A stretch of DNA of 64,000 bases from Morinoia aosen (lineage: Eukaryota > Arthropoda > Malacostraca > Amphipoda > Talitridae): contig CM059558.1 of NCBI GenBank assembly GCA_030386875.1, positions 62,001 to 126,000 of the forward strand, read 5' to 3'. The notes under the pieces are model-generated. The model was not told the DNA's origin. It saw only the letters and a list, made by a program, of their open reading frames with translations, and made no database searches. Below, one piece after another: positions 46,167 to 55,020 of this stretch. Made by a program: the position numbers and the translations under genes. Numbering within the stretch: position 1 is the first letter of the stretch; the number at the start of each line of letters is the position of its first letter.

Positions 46167-48510
46167 GAATCCCCCCCCCCCAAAATGTCGTTTTCCATGA
46201 TTTCCCATTTTCTTTTCAAGAAAATCGCATTTTGTCATAAATGATAAATGATTCTAAATTGCATTTTCTATCAGTGTACCAAATTTCATTGCTCTAAGTT
46301 CAAAAATGAAAAAAAGGTCCGTAAGAGGGATGCTCTCCCCCTCCCGGGGGGGGACGTTAGCTCTGGGATACGTTCCTGATATTTTTACAGACATTCGGGG
46401 ACATATCTCAAACTCATTTAAAGCAATAAAAAAAATCGGGAGCATCGACCATTGGACTGCAGATGCCCCGACCATGGTCCCCTTAATCACTTAATTTTGT
46501 AAAATCATGTAGTCCTGTATTCAAGCGAGGGGAAAAAACAGTTGAAAATTTTTGTGTATTATCCCAAACGTGCAGGACATCGATCAGTTACCACGAAGAT
46601 GATAAACTTGTTCTGAATACAATTTTGTAGGTCCATTACCTAAAACCATGTTAGTTGAAGAATGCATTTTCATGAAACTGATTAACATAAGGATAACAGT
46701 GAACCCAGAACAGGTGTTCTCGAAGAGTAAGTGAGTGAATTCATTTTATTCAATATTTACAATGAAAATAACTGCATGAATAAAAACAGTAAGTCAAAGG
46801 TTGAGGCACCAGAAACAAGTCATAGAGATACCTTGAAAAGTAAAAATTTGCAAAGGTGACTTGTTGTATGCACAGATCTTGAATATCTAATCATCCCGTG
46901 ACAAAAAACAATGATTAAACAAAATGCAGTGCTATCTAAAATTAATTCACCAATAAAGATTTAATTTCTAAACTATTTCAAACGTTTTTCAGAAGTTTTT
47001 AATTGTTTCTTTCAGCTTTGATTGCAAGTTTGTTGTTCCCCATACCTTGCACTATTTTTATTACCAATGAAGAGAACATATATGTTACTTTGAGCCTCCT
47101 TATCCTCAACAACGGTGTTCCAAAGAGAGCAATAAAGTAGGGATCATTGAGTACAAACACGTACACAGGGTTTGTGCAATGCTTAAAAATCCACTAACAA
47201 TAATAACATATTTCTGTAATAAGTAGTCAAACACAAGCCATCTAATTCTGACATGAAACTGATGAAAAGTATATTGCAAATAAATATTTCTGATGAAAAT
47301 CCTCACTATACAAGATAAGTGACATTCTGGGAAATAATTAGTGAAGATTTAGCTCAATGAAAAAATCTGAATAGAGATGCACATCCCTTAACCACAGTCT
47401 CATCTTATATTTTGTATGCAAAGTAACGTCAATGCATTGAGCAACTAGTATATACTATCATGCCGCGCTTGACGTGCAATTCGATGGTTTTTTAATGCAG
47501 CCTTGACAAATTTTCGGGAATGAAATTGTACAGTTTACTTCAGCTTGAATTAAGTTAGACAGGTGCTTAATTTCTACGTCTCCTCTATGGACACAAATGT
47601 AGCGTAAATCATCACTATACAACCTAACTGGCATTCTGGTAAATATTTGGTGAACATTTAGCTCAATGAAAAAATATTTCATAGAATTATGGCATTTATA
47701 TTCTGCATATCTAATATGGAAAATTTGTCTTGATGACTAATATAAAAAGTATATTAAAGTACAGTTTAAATACCCTCTGGTATTGCAATGTTAAATAATT
47801 ATTACTAGCATATAATGTAGCATAACGAAAGTATGAGTACAATTTGTAATTACTGGTCAAGCACATCATTAGCAAGGTACAAAAAGACTAGAATTTCATC
47901 AATCCAGCACTTCACTCATTTCATGATCTCAACATTATTTTTTGCATTGCAGGAATTTTTTTAATACTTCATACACAATTGATTAACATCTGTACTATCA
48001 AAGTAAATACATACATTTTGTTTCAGTGCATCAGGATGCTAATGGCAACAAAATTGTTTACTATATGATTAGCTGATGTTCATCGGTGGAAAAATTTCCT
48101 TTGTGGAATTATAATCAACAAAAAATTAAACAATAGCCAAATCATTATGACACAATGAAGAAAGGGCACCCTGCTTCCTACTTTTAACACGCTCCCTGCG
48201 TATTGGGCCATATGTGTACCAACAGGTTAGTTGTTCATTCAAGTACAGGTATAAATGTACGACATTTGATGTTTCCCGACATTTTAGAAAATAATTGAAA
48301 TCATACGAGGTAATATGTTATCGTGCAATTGTAATTTTCATAATCATTAGGAAAAATTGAAATACAATGTATATTCAAGCTGCAAAATTGATTTACCTGT
48401 TATGCTACTTATAAACTAACTAAACCAACAGTCATGGAAACGCAGGGAAGGTGTTAAAAATTCTTAACCTTCACTTTTCAATTCATGTAGAGTCTAATCG
48501 AAACTTACCC
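46167..48510. other. AT-rich unassigned sequence with a family A fragment
   Basis: No gene seen in about 2.3 kb. 47089-47165 ('tgagcctccttatcctcaac', 'ggtgttccaaagagagcaa') is a 5' fragment of family A. 'tataatcatcactatac'-type words recur at 47300-47660 as a weak duplication ('ttagctcaatgaaaaaat' at 47351 and 47659). Confidence 0.45.
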
Positions 48511-48541
48511 AACACAAGTCTGTTTAGAGACTTGTGTTGGA
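48511..48541 (-). other. Perfect 13-bp hairpin downstream of the unknown gene's stop
   Basis: 'ccaacacaagtct' is followed by a short loop (gttt) and 'agacttgtgttgg'. It lies about 50 bases after the stop of the minus-strand exon, in its presumed 3' UTR, so it could affect mRNA stability or 3' processing. No function is shown. Confidence 0.5.
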
Positions 48542-48591
48542 GGAAGAGGACTACCAACGAAAAGGACCACGGTGATGGTGGTAGGGATTCA

Positions 48592-48744
48592 TCAGAGGTG
48601 CTTGAACTTGAAAGCAGGGTCTTTGTAACGACCTGTAGTGATGGTAACCAATTCGAGGAAGGCCCGTGAATAATCTTCAATGATTTCAATTGCTTCTTGG
48701 GTGGCAATGGACTGAAGGACTTGGGTGGCAATGGGCTTCTCAAC
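48592..48744 (-). CDS. Terminal exon of an unidentified spliced gene
   Basis: A strong acceptor (ttattttcttctcttccatcag with its pyrimidine tract) precedes 48744 on the minus strand. The phase-0 frame of 50 residues then ends at a TGA (48592-48594): VEKPIATQVLQSIATQEAIE, IIEDYSRAFLELVTITTGRY, KDPAFKFKHL. Codon use and composition look genuinely coding, with a predicted helical, soluble character and no membrane segment or signal. If spliced directly to the ATG exon at 50534 (MAAY), the product is 54 residues; additional exons in the 1.8 kb between cannot be excluded. I do not recognise the protein. It could be a host gene or cargo of the surrounding candidate Harbinger element. Confidence 0.55.
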   Translation of the reverse strand, partial: VEKPIATQVLQSIATQEAIEIIEDYSRAFLELVTITTGRYKDPAFKFKHL

Positions 48745-48746
48745 CT

Positions 48747-50521
48747 GATGGAAGAGAAGAAAATAATTTGCCTATTAACCACCTCTCTAAAAGTGATAGA
48801 AACTCTTGAATAATTATGAATGACTTGGTACATTAGAATCACACGCTGGAGCAAGTCAAAGTTTAATTTAGTAAAATTTCAATCAAAAATAGATGAAGTT
48901 CATCAAAGTAGTTTTTGTAGAGAGATGTGACAAAGCAAGAATTTTGCCAAAGCTTAAGCGCTGGAAGTGGCACCTGTTGTTAAAAGTTGATAATCATTTC
49001 CAATAATATTTGTAACAAATAAAATGGATTAAGAAAAAAATTATCCAATTTACAACCTGCATAGCAGGCTGGTTTGTTGAAGTACCAAGATTTTGGTTCA
49101 CAAATAAATGAAAAAAATTATTCTAATTCACATTTTTGCACTCATTTTTTATTGTTATATGGCATGAAAATTCAATACTTAAGGACCATTTAAACAAAGC
49201 TTTTATACATACTAATCTCACTAACTTCAATAGTCATGAATGAAGTTAGGAAGCAAAATTGTACAATTCACTGAAATATTAACCATTGTTGAAGATTCTG
49301 AAGGCCCAGCTCTGCAGTTCCATAGTAGAGACACCTAATGACATTGAGTCACCACTGCTCAATAACTACTTAGAAGTACTACAGAGGCAACCTAAGGCAA
49401 CTGCCTTAATTTTAACTTAAAATAAGTTTTAATATGATTTATTCTCCTACACCAACATCTTTCATGCAAAATAGCCAATTGTTTGAAAACTTTCTGAAAA
49501 ATACACAAAAAGGGGTAAACCATTTGGTTTAATTTCACTGACTGCGCCTATGACGCACAACAGTTAAGAAACAGCCCTAAATGTTAATTATCACTGTTAC
49601 AGTAAAGTCTACACAAACATACATCGATTCAATGCAATGCTAATTGATGCTTCTACTACAGCACACACTTTACCATTAAGAATGGCATGTTGGATGAATT
49701 TACTTTTCTAGATATATAACGGAAATCTTTTGAATTCAGATTCAGACATAATAGTTTAAAACAGATGATTTACCCACTTCCAATAGGGCCACGTTTATGA
49801 TATAACAAATGAAAGCAATACATTACCCAAAGCAAAAGATTTTAAGACAGATTTAAATAGAATTAGCTGTTACCAAAATTGTAGAAAAAGCTTAATTTAA
49901 AGCAATTCACTTTTGGATCCACAAGCAAAAGTTAAAAGTTTCAAAAGCCTAACAAGTCCCATTAAGCAGTTTCTAAAACTCAAAGAAACACCTAGATAAT
50001 AAGAGTTTCCCAATGCTTTTCTACAAACAAAAATATTCAAATTCTGAACAAATATGTAAATGACTACACACAGCTCGTGCTTTTTTCCAAATCAATGGTT
50101 CAACAGTGGAGGTCAATTTTTAAAATCGGTGGTAATTATTCTTTTTTAAACTACAAATTATAAGTTAGCAAAAGAGTATATATTTCTCCCGGATGATTTT
50201 TTTATAACATAATTTCTAATCTAGGGACTTAATTCTAATATCAGTATCAGGCTATAAGGGAAATAAAGTATTCTATTTTAACCAAAAAATGTTGAAAAGA
50301 AATACAATAAATAATAGCCACAGATTTTGCAAATTAATTTTTGTGCCAATTTTATCAGCAGCAAATTAGTAGCTACCATTCATGACATACTACTGAAAAA
50401 TATCCAAAATTTTATTTAGATGTCAAAATAAGTAAACTTTAATAATTTTATGCATATTCAGCTTCAGTTCCAGCAATTTTTATTTAATTACATTCACATC
50501 AATTAAATCCAAACTTACTTA
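48747..50521 (-). other. Probable intron of the unidentified gene
   Basis: 1.8 kb of AT-rich sequence without ORFs of recognisable content, between a donor gtaagt (at 50522 downward on the minus strand) and the acceptor at 48745. Confidence 0.4.
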
Positions 50522-50522
50522 C

Positions 50523-50534
50523 ATATGCAGCCAT
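50523..50534 (-). CDS. Possible initiator exon (MAAY) of the unidentified gene
   Basis: On the minus strand ATGGCTGCATAT is followed immediately by gtaagtaag, a strong donor in phase 0 that matches the phase of the exon at 48744. Upstream, 'attttattcag' could be an acceptor if a 5' UTR exon exists. The assignment rests on phase and splice-site agreement only. Confidence 0.4.
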
Positions 50535-50728
50535 ATCTGAATAAAATGAAATAACATCGTTACGTGGTTTATTTTGGTAAATAAATGTCCGTGCCACCCT
50601 ACAATTAACATAATTTGCACCAAAAAAATCAACAAATCGATAAAATAGGAAAAAAGACATAGAAACCAAGTAATTCACTCGCAAAACCACCTTCCACAAT
50701 ACATAAACAAAGTGAGTGTTCGCTGTTT

Positions 50729-50850
50729 GACCGAAAGTTCGTGTTCGTGTTTTCCAACACGTTCGAAAACACAAACACACCGAAATCTGCGAACTTTTCA
50801 TCTGTGTTCGTGTTCGCGGACTGCCGAAAAACACGAACTTCGGGCGAAAG
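50729..50850. repeat. Inverted repeat of 'gttcgtgttcg' words
   Basis: 'gaccgaaagttcgtgttcg' and 'tgttttccaac' on the left pair with 'gaaaaacacgaacttcggg' on the right. It lies just inside the right terminus of the candidate 42.2-50.9 kb element and resembles the other terminus at 42.2-42.3 kb. Confidence 0.6.
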
Positions 50851-50872
50851 ACTGATATTGTGGACGGGCCTT

Positions 50873-51990
50873 TACAACCCCTCCTCATTTTCCAAAGCAA
50901 GATTAGTACCTCACCACAAGTCAAAGGGTGAGGTGTGCGTGCAAGTCGCTCTAATTTGTTATAATCAAGGGCCTGTAATCTTTATAGTTTTCAACTCTTA
51001 ATGTATCTTTGCTAGTAATTTTATTATTATTAAGTGTCCTCAAGTTAGGAAACACAATTTATTGTCTTTCGGAGTCTTAGAATCCCAAATTAATCATTAA
51101 CGATTGAATGATTAACTAAACAGCTGGAAGAATGAAACAGCATTCAGCGAGCGTGTGCACACTCCAGCGTAGTCAGTAGGTAACTGGCTTCCGTGCTGAC
51201 GTCACACCTGCGAGACGGCTATTGGTTACCACAAACATAGGAGAAATCTCAAAATCTGGTTCTCTTCACAGACGGCTATGCTCCCTCCATATATACTCCC
51301 TCCACGATAAATACAAGCGTACTCTGGGGTTATGCGCCCTGAACACACACCTAGATTTTGGCACTCGGTCGCGGTCGGACGTGCGGGGAAATGGTGCGGT
51401 AATTGTTGAAATTGCAAGGGGGAAATAACCTAGCCATGCATAAAAATTATACTATCAGTGAATGTGTTTGCTACCTGTGGAACAACGAAAAGGAAAAAAT
51501 AACTTTTGTCTTATTTCTGCTTAAATCAGTGCACTTTAAATGAAAAGCCAACGAAGCAGTGCTGGCAAGGGGTGTGAAATGGTGTGCTCAGCTTGGTCTC
51601 GAACGATAGGCCTGAGTGAAGTGTGAAGTATCCTTGTTCCCTCAGTCTCCCCTCACCGCGCCCGCACCCTCCCCCCCCCTTTCCCGTACACCTGCCTCCC
51701 GTCCTCTGACCGTTCAGAGCATAGTAAAACCTGGACTTTTCCGCTTCAAGCAACCAAAGAAATTACGTTTGTTTTTGATCAATTTTTGGTAATGTCAAAC
51801 CTCTCAGTTAAGTTTTTGTTCACTTCCTACGTGGCCGAGACGGCAAATGTGCACGAAAGAATTATTGTGTTTCGTACCTCCGTTTCACTACTGACACCGA
51901 ATAGTTTGAATACACAGAAAGTTTGAAGTGAGCTAACAGTAAGAACAACGGGTGAACGAGAAGTTGAAAAACATTTACAATCACCAGGGA
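50873..51990. other. Unassigned sequence
   Basis: No gene seen. A short repeat at 51262-51345 ('gctatgctccctccatatat', 'cgtactctggggttatgcgc') shares words with 41395-41445 and, inverted, with 42040-42062. A C-rich run lies at 51668-51683. Confidence 0.4.
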
Positions 51991-51996
51991 AAATAC

Positions 51997-52005
51997 TATA
52001 AAAAG
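51997..52005 (+). promoter_or_regulatory. Possible TATA box (tataaaaag)
   Basis: TATAAAAAG lies 39 bases before the ATG of the 44-residue ORF. This position would place transcription start only a few bases upstream of the start codon. Confidence 0.35.
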
Positions 52006-52035
52006 TGCACCTAACCTTGAATTTGTAATTCAAAT

Positions 52036-52170
52036 ATGTTCTCACTAAAAGCGTTAGTCATCCTACTGACGATGTGTTTCTTGATCCTGCAAAATTTCCT
52101 GCAAAATTACCGCAGCGAAAGGAAGCCCATCCGAACGAAGGAAAAGACTGAAGATGAGGCTGAATACTAA
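52036..52170 (+). CDS. Small ORF with a signal-peptide-like N-terminus (44 aa)
   Basis: ATG at 52036 to TAA at 52168-52170. The start MFSLKALVILLTMCFLILQ is a classic hydrophobic signal peptide or single membrane anchor. A hydrophilic, charged tail follows (NYRSERKPIRTKEK, then TEDEAEY). A TATA-like box is suitably placed upstream. No cysteine pairs or dibasic cleavage site is obvious. Arthropods encode many short secreted peptides of this layout (accessory-gland, antimicrobial, neuropeptide-like), but no family is recognised and chance cannot be excluded. Confidence 0.35.
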   Translation: MFSLKALVILLTMCFLILQNFLQNYRSERKPIRTKEKTEDEAEY

Positions 52171-52749
52171 GATACGCTTTCTTTATAATCAATGAAACTA
52201 AAATTTAAAAATTGTGCTGTCCCTCAATATCATCATATCACATTTTCTACCAGATCTCATTCTGTTGAATAATTAAAACGTCCCTTAAATAGGAAGAAAC
52301 TCTCGGCCAAAAAAAGAAAAAAAATCACGACTCGTGTCAGAGACTGTGACCTAGTCGTACAAAATGCAAAATGGAAAATTGCATGTCATTGTTCGCGGCC
52401 AACCCCAAGCCTCCCAGTTCCTCGCCTCTGTCCTCCAGCATTAAAGGGCAACCCCTTTTCTCTCAGCTGTGAGCTTCAATACCTCGATGAACGGCTTGGA
52501 TTTACCTCACTTTTCATAAAATACTTGCTGAGCGAGGTAAAATTTAGCAAATCAGTATCAGCGATACATATACAAAAACTACATCGTTCTCATAATTCAG
52601 TCATAGCTATGCAAATATAACGCACAATGCATCACTACGAGACTCGCTACGCAGGCCGGAAAGTGCCGTTCTCTGCACAGATGTTGCCCTAAACAACATC
52701 CCGGAAAAATGGTTCTTTCAGGGGCAAAAATACGACCTTACCAAGCAAA
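52171..52749. other. Sequence upstream of the LINE coding region
   Basis: It probably includes the 5' UTR of the LINE; the exact 5' end is not visible. An ATG at 52709 opens a different frame (MVLSGAKIRPYQ) that would meet the ORF1 frame only with a frameshift. Confidence 0.4.
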
Positions 52750-55020
52750 GTGCCTGCAAGTAGGAAACCTACATCCTCTCGCTCACAAGATTCTAATGCT
52801 CAAAACGCAGGAGAATTGCTAACCGCTGCCAGTAACTCCGTCAGAGAATGTGTGTCACCTTCCGAAGCAACGTCAGTGAAGACTATGCAACCAATATCGC
52901 AGGACGAGGGAAAACATATCTGCCAAACCTCCAGCAATCATTTGAAGGTTCGAAGCAGTGAAGTCTCAGCCGTAGCACCACAACCAACTGCTGCTCCTCG
53001 TCTGAACAAGCATAACAGCGTGCCAGCTCCCCAGCTCTGCGTCAACAACAACGCTCCAAACTGTCCGCCAGCGACGGGGACACAAACGCCATCCTCATCA
53101 GTGGTACAAGACAGAATAGTTGTTATTAATAAGGACATTTCAAGCGTGGTAGACTCTCCTCATTTTCCAGATTATATGTTCGATAATATTCGCGCACAAA
53201 CCGATACTGGCAGTAAATTACCCCAGAGCGCAAGCTGTGAGAACAAAATGAAATTTCCGGTACAGAGCAATAGAAAAAACACTGTTACTTCTTTAAATGG
53301 CTACTTGCACCCGCTTCAAATCACAAGCTCTCAAAAAATTCATGAAATTATTCACAATTTGTCTCTAACAGCAACGTTTTTCAATAAATCCCTAAGACAA
53401 CGTGAGCCTCCTACCCCGTCGTCGATTTTCTCTACAGTATCAAACATTCAGAACTTAACCGAGCAACTTTTTGCTTTAAATTCACATATAAGTTCTCATG
53501 ACCTTGCAACTGCGGTACCTGCTAGTATCTCTTGTGAAGTCGACTCCAATTGTCGAGAACCTTACGATACTCTGCTGCTAGGTGACAATATCCTAAGCAC
53601 GATCAGAAGGAAGGACATCGATCGCTCTTGCTGGATCAAAACTGTTCCATCTGGGCGCTTCGACGACCTTCTCCATGCTATAAATTGCATGCCTAGATTT
53701 GAAAATTATATACTAAGTTTTGATGGTCTCTGCCACTCTCCCTCAGACCTTGCTCGAATCAAACAACAAATTGTAAGGAAGTACGCACTTTCTACTATTT
53801 ATATCGCCAATGCTTGCAGTGCGAAAGAATTCAACAAAGCGATGAATTTCTGCAAAAACCTGGGTTTAAACTTGATTCAATTTCAAACTTACCCAGATAA
53901 TGAAAACGGTGATGCACTCAATAACATTCAACGGCCTCGCACCCAGGCAGAAAACTTCTGTTTTCTTGGACAACTTGCAATGAAATCAACAATGCGAATC
54001 ACCGTGCCATATTGTACTCATTTTAACAAATGTCAAGCAATAATTGGAATTGTAGGTCATTCCAATGAATCGAAAACTTCACAGAAAGAGACAAATAGTC
54101 TCACTTTAAACTTTGGAAAAGAATATAAGCCTATGCACATCACTGCACATGGTACACCAAATCCTTCAAAATTGATTGCGTCATCAAGCAGAGCTCTGAG
54201 TAACTCACCCACCCACAACATGAGGAACATGAATAAGCCTGAGCCTTTCCCTGACTCGATCTCAGACAAATATAATGTCAGTACGAAAAATAAATTTGCG
54301 TTACTTGCAACAGACACAAATAGTGATTGCGACATGCCCTTCTTTTCAACCAATTCTCAACTTTCCAGTGAGTACGCAGGAACCGAGGAAAGTCAAGCTA
54401 ATAACGATATTCAAAACTATTCCAAAAAAAATCAAATCATTCAAAAAAAATCTGTTGCCTCTGCCAGGCCTCTGTTGAACGATCAAACCGATACTGCTAC
54501 CGCAAAACCAACAGTGAATCAAATTTGCACACGCGTTGCAAACACACTGGACGACTTGAAACGATCGCTCAAAATGGAGCCTGCTTACACTGTAGGTGAC
54601 GGACACTGTCTCCTCCACGCCGTAACGACGCAGCTTGCTTCACAACAAAGATCGAAATGGGATTATACATCTCTGAAAACAGCCATCAAAACTGAGAGCT
54701 CCAGAAACAAGGACCAGTATGCAAAATTCGTTGACAAGAACAGTGGCAGTTTCGAACAACTCATCGATAAATACATCAATAGAAAAGTCTTCGATCACGC
54801 AGTTGGAGACCTCATACCCCAAATACTTTCTAATGTGACGAAAACACCAATTCACGTATTTGATGAAAGAGAAAATGGGATTTGGAAGACGACAATCTCC
54901 CCTACATCAAATGCTCTGATAAACTGTCCTCCGGTAAACATACACCGGAAACAGGACCACTATAGCGCCCTCTTGAAAATGCGTGACGAAAATCGTGTTG
55001 CTCCCTCCCCCAGCTTGTGA
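52750..55020 (+). CDS. LINE ORF1 with degenerate SGNH-like region and OTU-type protease domain
   Basis: A frame of 756 codons, open from 52693. The first in-frame ATG is codon 46 (52885), counting the GTG at 52750 as codon 1. The N-terminal 270 residues are Ser/Thr/Asn-rich and low in structure. Residues about 275-400 (YDTLLLGDNILSTIRRKDID, VPSGRFDDLL, ILSFDGLC) resemble the SGNH-esterase-like domain of CR1 ORF1 proteins, but the catalytic GDS is GDN (280). Residues about 600-750 match an OTU cysteine protease: VGDGHCLLHAV (D617, C620) and QDHYSALLK (H737). OTU enzymes cleave ubiquitin-type bonds; in a retroelement it could cleave the polyprotein or act on host ubiquitin signalling (inference). 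The frame ends at TGA 55018-55020 and continues directly into ORF2. Confidence 0.82.
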   Translation: MPASRKPTSSRSQDSNAQNAGELLTAASNSVRECVSPSEATSVKTMQPISQDEGKHICQTSSNHLKVRSSEVSAVAPQPTAAPRLNKHNSVPAPQLCVNNNAPNCPPATGTQTPSSSVVQDRIVVINKDISSVVDSPHFPDYMFDNIRAQTDTGSKLPQSASCENKMKFPVQSNRKNTVTSLNGYLHPLQITSSQKIHEIIHNLSLTATFFNKSLRQREPPTPSSIFSTVSNIQNLTEQLFALNSHISSHDLATAVPASISCEVDSNCREPYDTLLLGDNILSTIRRKDIDRSCWIKTVPSGRFDDLLHAINCMPRFENYILSFDGLCHSPSDLARIKQQIVRKYALSTIYIANACSAKEFNKAMNFCKNLGLNLIQFQTYPDNENGDALNNIQRPRTQAENFCFLGQLAMKSTMRITVPYCTHFNKCQAIIGIVGHSNESKTSQKETNSLTLNFGKEYKPMHITAHGTPNPSKLIASSSRALSNSPTHNMRNMNKPEPFPDSISDKYNVSTKNKFALLATDTNSDCDMPFFSTNSQLSSEYAGTEESQANNDIQNYSKKNQIIQKKSVASARPLLNDQTDTATAKPTVNQICTRVANTLDDLKRSLKMEPAYTVGDGHCLLHAVTTQLASQQRSKWDYTSLKTAIKTESSRNKDQYAKFVDKNSGSFEQLIDKYINRKVFDHAVGDLIPQILSNVTKTPIHVFDERENGIWKTTISPTSNALINCPPVNIHRKQDHYSALLKMRDENRVAPSPSL

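Larger units (their letters stand above)
42187..50872 (+). mobile_element. Candidate second Harbinger-like element (decayed)
   Basis: Inverted termini AAGGCCCGTC (42187) and its inverse GACGGGCCTT (ending 50872) continue with partial similarity for about 20 bp. At both ends the subterminal DNA is rich in 'gttcgtgttcg'-type words. Inside, 43448-43543 is a Harbinger transposase exon end, and a spliced minus-strand gene lies near the right end. No clean 3-bp target duplication is visible (tc before, ta after) and no second transposase exon was found, so the boundaries are tentative. Confidence 0.4.
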
